Positions 39,182-51,343 of a stretch of 64,000 nt of DNA are shown piece after piece; within the stretch, counting starts at the first letter, position 1; each line of letters starts with the position of its first letter. The notes under the pieces are model-generated. The model saw only the letters and a program-made list of their open reading frames with translations, made no database searches and was not told the origin of the DNA. The stretch lies in NCBI GenBank assembly GCA_020536535.1, contig JAHLWZ010000859.1, positions 1 through 64,000 of the forward strand, read 5' to 3'. This DNA comes from Pelomyxa schiedti (Eukaryota; Evosea; Pelobiontida; Pelomyxidae). The translations under genes and the position numbers were made by a program.

Positions 39182-39262
39182 ATGGGTGACGGATTTCTGT
39201 TAAACTTCAAAGCTTCTCCAAGGTCCTTTCGCAGATTTGCAGTTCAACCCAAGGACGTTCCC

Positions 39263-39936
39263 ATGGAGGGCAGAGTGAGTTTGGTTGTGTTGGGTGACGC
39301 AGCCGTGGGCAAATCCGCTTTGGTGGTGCAGTTTCATCAGAAGTTTTTCATCAACGGTTGGCTTCTCACCTGGAAACTTCCGAAAGTGCACTCATTTGTT
39401 TTTCTCCTGCAGTTTATGAGCCAACCATCGAGGCCTCCTATCTCCACTATGAGGAACAGGATGGGAAACGCATTTCCATTTCCCTCTTGGACACTGGTTT
39501 GACTCAATTCCTTGCCTGACTGTATTTAATGCATACAGCGGGAGATTGGGCCGACATGCGTGAAGCATACTGCCGCAACGGTGATGCTTTCCTTCTTGTT
39601 TACTCCATTACCTCTCGCCAATCATTTGAACGTGTGAACAACTTCAGGTACTTCAGGGTCAGCTTTCATTCCCTTCTTAATAACACCTTCTGAACCAAAA
39701 GGGAAACAATTCAGAGAGTGAAGGGAGCTGGCAAAGTGCCCATGGTACTATGCGGAAATAAAAGAGACCTGGAACAAGACAGAGCTGTGTCAAGGCAGGA
39801 GGGAATGAACCTTGCACAGTCATTTGGTTGCCCGTTTGTTGAAACATCTGCACAGTCTATCTCTGATGCTCAAGGGGTCTTTCTCCTTCTGCTCAATGAA
39901 CAGCGTCAAAACAAACTTAGAGAATCTACTGACTGA
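39263..39936 (+). CDS. Ras-like small GTPase lacking the Gln61 position
   Basis: Guanine-nucleotide switch protein. G1 is GDAAVGKSALVVQFH. The switch I core YEPTIEASYLHYEE keeps the effector Thr. G3 is DTAG, formed across an intron (about 39495-39538), but what follows is DWADMREAY where Ras has QEEYSAMRDQY. Two residues, including the catalytic Gln61, are therefore missing. G4 is GNKRDL and G5 is ETSAQ. The C-terminus ends LNEQRQNKLRESTD without a CAAX box in this frame (stop 39934-39936). An upstream in-frame Met at 39182 is possible; I prefer 39263 because MEGRVSLVVLGD matches the usual Ras start. A missing Gln61 predicts slow intrinsic hydrolysis; a missing CAAX suggests no prenylation unless another exon exists. 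Confidence 0.8.
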
Positions 39937-40121
39937 CACCATAATAAGCAAAACTCCACTCACAAGGGACAAGACTGCATTTAAAGATAATAAGATAATG
40001 CATCCCTTTTCCTACTACAGTTTGTTTGCTTTTTGTAGGGTCAGAGTAGGTTTATGGTGGAGGGGGCCGGTAGTCATTGACCATGACAATGTATAGGGCT
40101 CCTTGGAGTGGGTGGGTGGAT

Positions 40122-42742
40122 TTAATGAGTTGTTGCTTTGAGACGGAGGGATAGAAAGAAAAGGAAGAATACCTGTCCACATGTAGTTGTACGCGCCAAG
40201 GCCTTCTTCCGTGAGTGGGTTGTAGTACTCCCGCGGAGTAGGGCCACTGCCAACAATGGAGATGCTTCGCTCTTGTAAGTCATCAGCCTCTTCCTCAAAG
40301 CCATATCGCTCCAGTCCAACGATGGTAAGCCAATTAATATTTATCCATGTGGGTCCCCTCCTGTTGAGGTTTAGTAATTCGGTGCAGTTTGTTTCGTTTT
40401 TACATACCAGTAATTAGAGGGATCGAAGGTTGGCTCAGTGGCAGCAACAACAGGCATTGGATACGGGAGCCAGAGACTAATTTCGAGGGTTGGATGAGAA
40501 AAACCTGAGCTAGGCACACCTTGAAGAATTCTTCATTACAACCAACTGTGATTGACATTGATCTACTGTTGCCACTCCTGCTAGCATTGACCAAAATGAA
40601 GCAGGTGTTACAACAGTATACAACTCCTTAGTCTATTTTGTTATGGGTTGGGGTTTCCTCTTTGTCAATTTGGACATGCATTTGGATTTCGGTCAAAGAA
40701 TAAGCCCATATTCTCATCCCAAAGATTCTGCTGGACGGTTTCCGAAGTAAGATCCCATTTTGATAGCCATTTACTTGCATCATCTGAGAGATTCAGTAGG
40801 GAGGCCATTTCGGAAAGTGCTTTTTGGTCAAGACCAAGCCTGCAGGGTGCTGAATGGCTCCTATACTTGGGGAGATACATACCAACAATTTAGATCTATG
40901 GCTTCAACGATACCATTGTCCCAGCGAGGGCTAGTGTCCCACCCAGAGTCGGTCCCTTCCCACTGACAAAGATTTGTGCCTTGATAGTCGCGGTTTTGAT
41001 AAAACCTGTTGTTTTTATTATTGACCCTCTTTTCATCGTTAAGAGAAGGAATAAGCACCATTCATTATTAGCAGCAAGTGCCGGATATATCTATTTGAAG
41101 TGAGACGCAGTGTAGGATGTAACTGTATCAGTGGCATACTGTTCTGATAAATTCGATGTCTTGGGTTTTTTTATACAACTCCAGGGATGCCCAAGTTAAA
41201 ATACCTTATTTCATCTTTAGTAAGAGAGAGTTTTGTGTGGTTATTAACAACCTGGTGGTTGAACATCTGGCCCAACAACACCAACCCATACTTCGCGGGG
41301 AAGATGTCCAACTTGCGCACTGGCATTTGTAAGGACAATTATCTTGATGATAGTCAGATGTTGCGCAATGCTAAGTAAAATACTTGATTTTTTGCTAGTT
41401 GCAGAGCATTCTCACCTCCCAAGAGCAATGCAAATACGTGGAACCCTGTATCCCAGAGCCAAACACCCCGGCCATAGGTTGATTTACTTGGAGTGACTAT
41501 GTCTCGTACCCAATACCCATCAGCATGCTCTTTTTTTTTAGCAAATCAATCAAATGAAAAAAAATGTTGTTATTAAATCACTGAGGATCTTAGATACCTG
41601 TATTGTACCAGAATTGAAACCAGGCAGTGTAGTATGTGATAAGGTCATTTTCTGCCTCCAGATCAGGTATTTCCACTTCATCTAACCACAGGTCTATTGT
41701 GGCTGTTGTGTCATCGATGGCCTGTGAAAAAGTTGGGCGAGCAATGCAAAAACGGAATTACTTTCTGATCAATTGGAAAGGAAAGAGATGGACTCGAAAT
41801 AGCGGCAACAAGGCTACGCTGCTCACCTGGCCCAAGTACGAGGGAGAAGGTATACTCATTCCCATTAATTGTGGCACTATTGTAGAAGTCAAGGCCAACA
41901 GCAAATGTTTTTTCGAGAACTTCAGCAGGCTCACCCCAGGGGTTCGACAGTCGAGCAGTTATGTTAACCTGTCGAACTATCATGAACTTGCCAACTAGGT
42001 TCCCAAGTACCTGAACTCCAGTGGACGAGGCAGATATCACAGGATTTGCGGCAAAGTCAACTTGACCAAAAAAATCTACAGTAATAGGAGCCGTGCTAAG
42101 AGACGTTAAGGTAATCCACGCAACTGCTGTTTCAGAGTCAAGGTAGGCAACTTGTTCTGCAACCTTACTTTTCTTGGAACAACGATTTAGAAAGAGGCAA
42201 GTACTTGCAGGTCATATTCAGTGAAGTACGCATTTATCGTAATGTAGTCTGGTCTCCACATGTAGTAGTCCAACTGAGAGGGCCCATTTCCTTCGACAAG
42301 CACATCGAGCACACTGGACACTGGTTACGTCACTAAGATAGTAATGGAATCACCTGTGGAACATGGGCCGCCTCTCTGACCAATCAGAAAATTGTCTATA
42401 GTTGAGAGCCCTTTGGAATTGTAAGCTCACAAATTAGCAGCACTAAGGAAGCAAAAGGCGTAACAAAAAGAAGGGAAAATACCCCAATCCGGGGGAGAAA
42501 GGATCAAAATTAAGGTAGTGATGGGCACCAGAATAACTTATGGTGTACACGTCGTCCACAGCCAAATCGCCACAATGCAGAGGTGCACTCACAGCCGCAT
42601 TTTTGGGCGTTTTGCTTTGGCCTAGAGTCGACACTTTCGAAGCAGAAGAGCCCCAAGAGGTAACGGCACACAAGAGAACAATAACAACGACCAAGTAACC
42701 TCCAAACGTGCGAGATCTCGCTGTCAAGAATCCGGCGGCCAT
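40122..42742 (-). CDS. Glycoside hydrolase of the trehalase/GH63-like (alpha/alpha)6 group, secreted
   Basis: Met at 42742 starts MAAGFLTARSRTFGGY, followed by LVVVIVLLCAVTSW, a signal peptide or anchor. After a beta-rich N-terminal part (FSLVLGPGEQRSLVAAI) comes the catalytic barrel. It shows TYGRGVWLWDTGFHVFALLLG (motif GVWLWDTGFH), the strong signature QWEGTDSGWDTSPRWDNG, then LPKYRSHSAPCRLGLDQKAL, TVQQNLWDENMGLFFDRN, and ERYGFEEEADDLQE with EYYNPLTEEGLGAYNYMW. The stop is at 40122-40124 after a 36-nt intron. The xGWDTSPRW motif and NPLTxEGLG end place it with GH37/GH63-like glucosidases; the exact substrate (trehalose, glucosyl or mannosyl glycosides) cannot be told. Ten or more introns, not all resolved. 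It shares a 270-bp divergent promoter with CSN3. Confidence 0.78.
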
Positions 42743-43015
42743 TGCGTGCCCAGCCGAACGGTTCGTTTTGTTGTTTTTTAACCGACAAGGCTTGACTAAC
42801 TTCTCATTGTTTCTCAGGATGGAACTGGCGGCGTGACACCTCCGAGATCTTCGCCTGGGAATGCTGCCCAGCCAGGGACTTGATGGCTGTGATCTGATGG
42901 TTTTTGTTTTTGAAGGTTTCAGAGTTGGAAAAAACAAAAGGGAAAAAAGAAAAAACCAACAAACACAGGCAGGTACGCGGTGTGTTGGGGCGACCGTAAT
43001 TACGACAACAAAGAC

Positions 43016-44911
43016 ATGGAGCGAATAGTCGAGATGGCGTTGCAGTTGTCCACTACTGGAAAGGAGGCGGATCTCATGAACTTGCATAAGCGTATTTCCG
43101 ATCACGACACACAGGAGGCTATTAACAGGGTACCTTGCAATGTGTTACATTTTGTAGTGTCCGGTTTTTTGGGTTTTTTTTTTCCCCAACAAAGGTCGTT
43201 GAGGACTTACGGCAATTTATCACAGCATTCTGGCAACTTGGAAACTTTCCTCTCGTGCTTGCACCCAACTACTCATACTCTTGCTTTCACATTAATCCTG
43301 TGTGTAATCCTTTGTATCATACTCCCTTCAATGTTGAGTGTTGGACAGAGTGCATATGAGGACTTCCAACCAAGCTGAGCATCAAAAGTTCCTTGCTTTT
43401 TTCAATAACGTGGTTTCTGACGGTGACTTCATGCAGTTGAAGGTCCAACCATCTAGCTGTATGATATTTTCTATGCTACTACGTCTCATACTATTTTCAG
43501 TTTTCAAACTGTGCCACAAAGCAACTGAGTCTTATACTACTACATCTCCTATTAGTGGTATGCAACAGGAAGTTCGTCAGAGACACTAAAGTTCTACCTA
43601 GGAGTACATCTTCTGCAAATGGCTCTTGAAAAAATAAAGAACCGAGACCAACCCCAAATTCTCCCCATTCACGCAGACCTCATGAAGTTATGCGTGGCCT
43701 CTCGTTTATACAAGTGTGCTTCACCTTCCGTTTAGGAGTAAAACTAATCTTTGTTGTATAGAGTGGCAATTCCTTATGTTATGGAAGAGTTTGACACAGT
43801 TTCTGAGCACACAACTCCCGAATCTCTCTTGTGCTGGTTGTATTATGGAGGAATGGCGTGCATTGCTATGCGTGAGTACCCAAAGGCTTACGACCTCTTC
43901 AAGACGGTACACGGTCGCATTCCTTCGAAAGAATATGACATATCTTAGGCCTTGTTACTTCCAACGCACCAATTGAGTGCCATTCAACTGGAAATTTACA
44001 AAAAATTCATTCTTGTGTCTCTTATCTCTGGGGAGGTACTCAAAGCAACATGCTGATGACCTTAACTCTTTGCGCAGAGCCCCACTTTGAGTAAAGCGCT
44101 TGGTGCAAATGCACTACACGTTGCTAAAGCTCTGGCCACAGATTATATTGAATTTGCTACAGCTTTTTCAACCCAGGATGTTGATGCTGTGCACCGGTTT
44201 GGAATGACACACTTTTTCCTCTGTTTACACTTTATAGATACGCCGAGACTCACATTGATGCATTCAAGGTCCTTAATCAAACAATTTCCCAATCAATATT
44301 CATTCATGGTTCAGAAAGACAAGAACTTTGGACTTGTGAAGCGTGCTATTGTAGCTCTTTACAAACAAAATATCCATAAGCACACCAAGATTTACTTGAC
44401 CCTGCCACTGTCGGAAATTCAAGCATCCCTGAAACTTCCCTCTACTTCTAAAGTCAGGGACTTTGTTCTTAGGATGGTATATGAGTGTATCCGCGTTCTC
44501 CTTAACAATCCTCAACCAGATTGAAGATGGGCAAATAGCCGCAAGTATTAATATGAGAGATGGAATTCTTGCCTTCCATGAGGAAACAGAGTCCTACAAT
44601 AGTGATGAGACAACCCAACGGATCTCCAACCAAATACGTGTAAGTAACCTTTGGTTGCGTTACATACCCATTATTACCAGAGGGCAATGACCCTTAATCG
44701 CAAACTGGAAAGTCTCGATCAAGAATTGCAGCTCAACTCCACGTACATACAAAAGGCATGTATTTTCTATAACCTTGTTGCATTAGAAGTACTAATGCCA
44801 TCACAGACTTTCTTCCGTGACCACCACGGCGGACCAGGCGGCAACTTTGCCATGGGTGGAGACTTTGAGGATGAAATGATGGCTGGTCCTTTTGCCCGTG
44901 ATGGCCACTAA
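43016..44911 (+). CDS. CSN3: COP9 signalosome subunit 3
   Basis: PCI-domain subunit of the COP9 signalosome, which removes Nedd8 from cullins. The N-terminal half is helical (LHKRISDHDTQEAINR; PESLLCWLYYGGMACIAM). Then come AIQLEIYKKFILVSLISGE, SKALGANALHVAKAL, and the PCI region KNFGLVKRAIVALYKQNI, KIYLTLPLSEIQASLKLPS and DFVLRM spliced to IEDGQIAASINMRDGI, a close match to CSN3 (MIEDGEIFASINQKDGM). The tail gives LNRKLESLDQELQLNSTYIQK, also as in CSN3, and a Gly/Met-rich end (stop 44909-44911). About ten short introns. The gene is convergent with the kinase-SH2 gene that ends at 44970. Confidence 0.88.
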
Positions 44912-44969
44912 TGCCTTTGCCGAGTGCTTGGATACAACAAAACCAATTTAGCGTACAACAACAATTCTT

Positions 44970-47682
44970 TTACTTTTTGTTTTCTTGATGTGGGTTGGCC
45001 TGGGGATGTGGGCCTTCCTCCCCCAGTTGGATAAGTACTGGAATAGAGCACGCCATCACCCTGCCATCGAGGTAACTGTACCGTAGTGGGTGGGGACCTG
45101 TAGTGTGTGCCGTCCTACTCACTCTGTGTGTTGGGGGTATTGTTAGTGATGGATGGAGAGCGCGGTAGTGTGTTTTGATGTTTGTGGGTTCAAGTGTTAC
45201 TGGGAAGACATACATTGAGTGTACAACGTGGCCATGATGCTGCCTTGATACCACCACTGGTTCCTGACTGGGAGAAATCTGATTCAGGTGCACAATGAAC
45301 GTGCCTTCCGGGGCAGAGGAAAGCGCGCTCTCAATATCCTCTAATGTTGCAAACGGAACAAACCACCTGTTTGTGGGGAGTTCTTTGAGAGTAAATATCC
45401 TCTAATGTTGCAAACGGAACAAACCACCTGTTTGTGGGGAGTTCTTTTAGTGGGGGAAATGTACCCCAAAACGGAGAACACTTACTCCTGTGAGCATAGA
45501 ACATTCAACTTGGAAATTCAACGTTAGAGGCGAGTCCATTTTTTTGGGGGAAAAGTACTCACTTCTTCAAGAAGTCCACTGTTAGGTGTAAAGAAGTTCC
45601 CAAAGCATTGGTACAACAACAGGAATTTGTCTAATGATATCGTGAACCCTACTGAATGAACGCATCACGATTTAATATTCAAGTGAAGTGCAAGTAATAC
45701 CACAATCGCGGACAGCTGCAAATGAGTCAAGTGGCACCTGCGCCGCTGTGGAGATCAGCCTTGCGAAGTCGCCCCAGGCGACTTCATCTACAAGACCAGG
45801 CCCGCTCGATAGCTGAGCCCACAGCTGTGTGGCAGGTGTCGACGAAATGGTATACTCACCCCAGGCTCGATCTAACAACGATAGGACTTCTGAAATGCTC
45901 GGCCGCTTCAAAGAAGTTAGGAAAAAAAAAAATCAAGAAGGGAGGGAGACTTGGTTTGGGTCAAACTGTAAGCTCCTCTCTAAGAGTTCTTTCTATGTGG
46001 CTGGTGAATGAATACTACAGTGTTGGTATTATATTAAGGCATTACCAAAGATGGAGGTACTGGCTCATCTGACCCAGTCCGGTGACGCGGGCGTGGAATA
46101 TTTGGAGGGACTTCAGGGTGGAGGTGTGGCTGTTTCCCTATTTTTGCTTTCAGATCAGCCTCATCGGTATATTGACCCTCAAAGAGAACTTCTTCTGTGA
46201 ATAGCTCCCAGAGAAGAAGTGCAAGGGCATAACTAAATAGAATAGCATTGGACCATGATGCAAGTGTATTGGATAGGCTTACATATCAGATCCTGTAGAT
46301 GCAGGTTGTGTCTTCAGAACCAATTCAGGGGCGCTATATAGAGCTTGCCAAGTTGGTTCAGACGAAGACTGTTCAAGTGGGGGGCACTTACGTGTTCCAC
46401 AATAAGGCTCATGCAAAGAAACCGTGGTGCCTGGTTGAAACCACTTTCCAAACCCAAAATCCGCAACCTATTTAGTGGCAATAGCTAAAACACAAAGCAC
46501 TCATTTCAAAAAGGTGATGAAGAAACTTTGGCAATCATGTGTCTATCAATAAGAATATTGCCTGGTTTCAGGTCTCTGTAGCACTATAAGATGGTGCAAA
46601 TCAACAAAAAGAAATTGCCTGTGTATTATTTTCTTAGTGTTATGCAAGAACTCGATTCCAATAATCTAGGTTAGGTGAGAGAAGAGTAGGTTGTTAGTGA
46701 AAGGTACTATGTCACGGGCGATGCGAAACTTGAGGTTCATGTTCAAGCCTTGGTGAAGGTGGGCAAGTTCACTGGGCAGGCTAGCAGGGGCGTGGATCAA
46801 GGTGTGCAAATTACACGAAAGCCTTTCAAAAACAAGATTCACTGTGTTGTTCTTTACACATGTGCCTTGGGGGATATTCAGGTTAAGGAAACTTACTGTG
46901 AAAAGATTATACCCAAGAATGTAACAATATTGGGGTGGTGGATTTGTCTGAGCAGAAGTTAAGTCAAGACGCAGCCAGCAAAAGATACTTACTTTAACAA
47001 GGCTGCTTCAGCTTTAAACGAACCTATCTCAGTAGCTAGAGTACTTGTCAGAGCCCCAATGGCACCTGTGTGCGGAATTTTTACTGCCACTTCTGAACCC
47101 CCAAGCATTCCTACAGAATATCAATTCATATTTAGTAGGGAAAGAGGTGCTCAGGTGAGGAGTAAAACCTTTGTAAACGGCACCATATGCACCGGCGCTG
47201 ATCAAACCATTTGGAAGAATGCATAAAGCATCAGGTATGATATCCACTGCCCCATGTGAAGAACTAGTACTAGTTGAGCTTCCTGGGGTCAAATTGACGG
47301 AACAGGGGACGGTGGCGGTTTGGGATTGTGGGTCACTTGGACCGTGTTTGGCCTCTCCTTTGCGCCTCAGCCACAGCCTCTTTTCATACTTTTGAACACC
47401 TTGCACCCAACTAACAGGGTAATACTCCGTCGCGGCGGCCTGGGCCAGAGCCGCCGATCTAAAGGTCGCGATTGGTTTACGGCCTGAGTATGTCACTACC
47501 CTGTGAGGTTGGGTTGGTTTGTTTGTTCGTTCGTTCGTGCGTGCACAACAACAGGCAACTCACACTTTGCCAAATATGTCGGTTTCTTTAAATGCTTTCC
47601 GTACTACGTGTGCTGGAACCCTTTCCGCGTTCATTATCACCATAACACGACTTTCTTCTATCCCCTCATTGGTAGCAGCCAT
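44970..47682 (-). CDS. Second kinase-SH2 protein; SH2 lacks the phosphotyrosine Arg
   Basis: Met at 47682 gives MAATNEGIEESRVMV, and a consensus GTGAGT intron (about 47500-47565) joins FGKV in frame to VVTYSGRKPIATFRSAA. The kinase domain shows LPNGLISAGAYGAVYKG (Gly loop), SEVAVKIPH (Lys), CYRDLKPGNILIDRH (HRD reads YRD, catalytic Asp kept), VADFGFGKW, YALALLLWELFTEE and KRPSISEVLSLLDRAWGEY. After a linker the SH2-like part has WFVPFATLEDIESALSSAPE and GTFIVHLNQ, where the usual FLVR Arg is His. It then runs VVVSRQHHGHVVHSMYV. The stop at 44970 assumes no further intron; the last exon pattern is poor, so the C-terminus is uncertain. Same layout as the SHK-like gene at 26823-29269. A tandem duplication spans the SH2 acceptor site. 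Confidence 0.75.
45333..45447. repeat. Tandem duplication, two identical 54-bp copies, period 61 bp
   Basis: Bases 45333-45386 and 45394-45447 are identical and separated by 7 bp. Each copy carries, on the minus strand, the same splice acceptor (CCACAAACAG) and the start of the SH2 exon (WFVPFATLEDI). The inner copy gives the conserved protein; the outer copy would shift the frame. Confidence 0.9.
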
Positions 47683-48321
47683 CCGCCGACAAACCACTGT
47701 AGTTTTTTGTCCCTACTGGCTGCTGTTGCTGGCGCTCCATGCACTCCGATACTCAAATTCGCGCAATGGGCGCGATTTTACGGCAAAACGAAATTTTGGT
47801 GTCTGGAGTTTGGCAGTAAAAAAATGCCATCAGGAAGATCTAATTAATTAAAAACCGCAAACATAATAAAAACCAAAGGGGGAAGAAGTAACACGTACGG
47901 CGAGATCATGTCGCGACCGTGGTAGTCAGAGCTACATCATAGGGTTGAGGGTGGGTACCTTGTTAATGCCAGTGGGAGTGTGACCACACCTGCTGTTATG
48001 CACCCAGCCAAAACCCACCAAGGCCACTCCTCGAATCTGCACGCTCCTCTCGAAAAGTCAATCACAAGGTTTGTGAAACCTTACTTGTAGCATTATATCT
48101 CACGACAAACAAGACCACAACGGTAGTAATAAATCCGAAGTACCGAGTTCCTACTGCCTCGCTTCTTCGTGTTTGGCCAAAAGGAAAAAACCCACGTTGT
48201 ATTTCTTTATTGAAAACATGTTATGAACGGGCATTGAACTTCATTGTGATGTCGTCATCTTCGTGTTGTTGTGCAGCGTGCTTTTGATACAATACCTGAC
48301 AAAGTGTTAGGCACTCAAAAG
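47683..48321. other. Intergenic, no gene seen
   Basis: Between the kinase-SH2 start and the end of ATG9. Open frames on the + strand near 47519-47851 lie across the first exon and intron of the kinase gene and look like its shadow. From 47860 to 48320 I see no protein-like frame and no RNA gene. Confidence 0.55.
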
Positions 48322-51074
48322 TTAGGAGGTAAAATGAACTTGGTTCAAGGCTGCCAATGATGCCTCAGGGTTTTGGCTGGATGCAAGAAAAAGTGGTGGG
48401 GGTACAGAGAATCCACACCCAAGTAGCGATGAAGATATACTTTGTGAGGCAGTAATGTGCGAACTGCTTAGAGATGTTGCTGATGTGGTTGTGGTAGCAG
48501 TAGCAGTAGCGGTTGAGGTTGGTGTTGGCGAATTGATGGGTGAAGAAGGAACTGTGGCAGGGGTGAATGAGGCAAACTGGGAATGCAATGAGCCACCATT
48601 AGAGGTTAGAAGTGACTCCACTAAATCACTGGCTTCATCTAAACCCAAGAAGCAGGGGTAGTTAACCTTTTAAGTTTTCATAACCTCATATAAAAAGATA
48701 AAGTCAAACCTTAAAGTTGATAACAGATTTCTCCATTTTTCCTCCATTCGATTTCTTTGAACCTGACTGGGAAACGGTTCCCCAATTCTTACTAGCATGA
48801 ATTGGATTGGAGAGAGTTCCAAAAGTACAACGAAACTCTGGAAGTGTGAGTGCCACCTATTTAGATACATTTGATACCCCCAGAAACAGAATAGTCATCA
48901 AAGTATTCCACAATTTTATCTTGGAGGGTGAGTAAACTTTCAACAGGGGAAAGAAATATATACCTGCACGCTCAGGCAGGGAGATAAGAAGAAAATAGGG
49001 CACTAAAAAGACTGAAATGACTTCATTTGCCCATTCAAAGATCCGCAGAGAATAAAAATTTTCAAATTCTTTGAGTACCTGCATATGAAGTTCAGAACTA
49101 GTATTGAAGTTTAGGAAATTACATCAGCTTTGTTCGGATTTTCTTGCCATCTTTTCGGGAAATAGTGAGTTGAGGAAACGAGATCCGCCATTTTCCCATC
49201 GGGGTCACAAAAAACATAAAGTGGCTTCACCATTGACTGTGATTTGTAAATACAGACTGGAAGATATTTGGATAGTACACGTGTGACACCCAAGAGAACT
49301 GTGAGGATAGTGATGTAAAGCACTGATGACAGCCCCCACAATTCAAATACGAAATCACTATTGATCAGAGCAAGTACAATAAATACAACTACCAAAGAGC
49401 CAATTACGAAAGACAAGAACCTACTCCATTGGTTAAAGTTGAAGAAGGTGGAGAGGTACTACCGGCAAATGATGACAAGTGATCTACTAGTCTGAAATTG
49501 GTCCAGGTACAGATTTGCCTTTAGCACACACGAATCCAGCCTTTGTTCTAGAATGTGGTCAACCTCATTGAATTCCCTCAGCTTCCATTTTGCCAGGAGT
49601 GTCCAACGCCTGGTACTCAATAATGTGGGAGTGGAATGAATTTGCTGTTCCATTTGGTTATTTAAACGTAAGGCTATTTTTTGCTTGTACCTCGCCATAT
49701 TTGAAGAAAAAGTACACAAGTAGAAATACCAAAACAAATGGGATCATGAATATTGATAATACACCCAGTCCCCTCAAATGGTTTTTCAATCTTTGGCGTT
49801 TGAGTATGTGTAACAGAGGAAGAGGGCGCACTTAGTAGAGCACTGATCTCTGTTATGGTATATTGGAACACCACGCATCTCTGGTACCACAATTTTGTTG
49901 AATATAAACATGACAGTTTCAGTAATCAATGGGGAGTGATATAACTAGTCCAAACTGTGAATTGGTGTAATTACACCAGGAGGGTACCCATGGGAGTCGT
50001 ATAGTAAGGGCTTCATCGACAATTCGTTTATTAAACAATCCTATGAGAAAATTTTCGTCTCGGAGTACTTTCTGAATAACTTCTGTTTTCGAGTCAAAAT
50101 ATTCGTTGAATAAACTAGGAAATTACCTAATTCACTGCCCTCTTTGGGAAACTTCCTAGAGATTTGACACACTACCTCCCACCATCTGGCTGATTCAAGA
50201 TCTTTCTAGTCGACATTACAACGGTATAAGAAATGACCGTAATGCTACTTTGAACTCCAGACTGTTGATATAGAATGATCTAATAAGCCAGTATGTAATT
50301 ACTCGCTTTACTGAAAGCACAAGCTAAAAGAAATTTATTTCTACAAACAAAGAGTCAAAAGGTTTACTTGAATAAAGAAAATGACAGCGCATAGACTCAA
50401 AGAAACGACGGTAATTGTTGGGAGTCTAGATAGGAGGATGAACATTTTATGGTAGGCAGGTCATACTTCACAAAATCTACATAGAGAATAGGAAATGAAG
50501 TTCCGGAAGCGTGAATTAATTCTTCGTAGTCAACAAAGTTGATCAAAAATGTAAGAAGAAATACAACAAATACAAAAGACCTAGTCTGAGTTAATATGCC
50601 AATGATGCTGGTTTTTGCTTGCAAGGAAAAAGTAGTGAAGATTACAGTAGTTTGAACAACTCTTCTAGTAAAATGCAGAAGAACCCTTTGTGGTAGTAGT
50701 ATCTATAAACAGTTCTCAAAAACGAATCACTGAGGGTGCCACCTGTTGTAAATATATAATAAATGTAAGAATTCAACTTGTGATTTGGCATTTTTAATTG
50801 CACCAGTGTCAGCAACGTCCACATGAGAAGAAGTTGCGGATGATATGGTAGTCAACACTGGTGGCGCTGCGTCCTGAAGGAGACACTCGGCGTTGGTGTA
50901 TGTGTCGTCGTTGTCACGTACGTCCAATTGCACGCTCCCATCTAAATTGTGGGGTGTTTTTTGTTTTGTGTTTGAGTTGCAGACAACCAAAGGGCACGCA
51001 ATCAGCGTTGTTGTAGCAAATGTCGTTGTCGTAGATACGGTACCTATAAGTGGTTGCTTGACTGAACCGTCCAT
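48322..51074 (-). CDS. ATG9: Autophagy protein 9 (ATG9), multi-pass lipid scramblase
   Basis: Membrane protein that supplies lipid to growing autophagosomes. Met at 51074 begins an acidic, Thr-rich cytosolic head. Conserved blocks follow: DSFLRTVYRYYYHKGFFCIL, then VFLLTFLINFVDYEEL, and a Gly/Pro-poor middle with several helices. The diagnostic STRRWTLLAKWKLREFNEVD comes with LEQRLDSCVLKANLYLDQFQ (49480-49620). Next are TM segments LVVVFIVLALI and ITILTVLLGVTRVL, SSTHYFPKRWQENPNKADVI, and EFENFYSLRIFEWANEVISV with FLVPYFLLISLPERA. The tail is disordered Thr/Ser-rich (48322-48650). Order and motifs match ATG9. Many introns of about 40-60 nt; the middle region 49740-50400 was not fully spliced by eye. 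Divergent from the PHD gene. Confidence 0.9.
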
Positions 51075-51343
51075 TTCGCCCTCCCTCACTTTGTTTTGTT
51101 TTGTTTTTTGTTCAAACTTCCTCTCATGCTTTTCATCAAAAACCGACTTAGCATCCTGGTTACTAAGTTGTCACACTGAGGTACATCAGGATGGTATCCG
51201 GGAGAGGCTGAAGTTCATTGAGGATAGTGTTTGGACTCATCTAGTCGTGTGTCTTGGGACAGGTCAGCAAGATCCTTCGGGACAACTGGTTGGTCAGATC
51301 AAAACAAATCAATTCGCCAAAACAAAGAGATAAAAAAACGACG

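Noticed and set aside
47519..47851. 110-residue + strand frame with a hydrophobic segment
   Set aside because: It covers the first exon and intron of the minus-strand kinase gene (MAATNEG...FGKV joins in frame with a consensus donor), which explains the region better.
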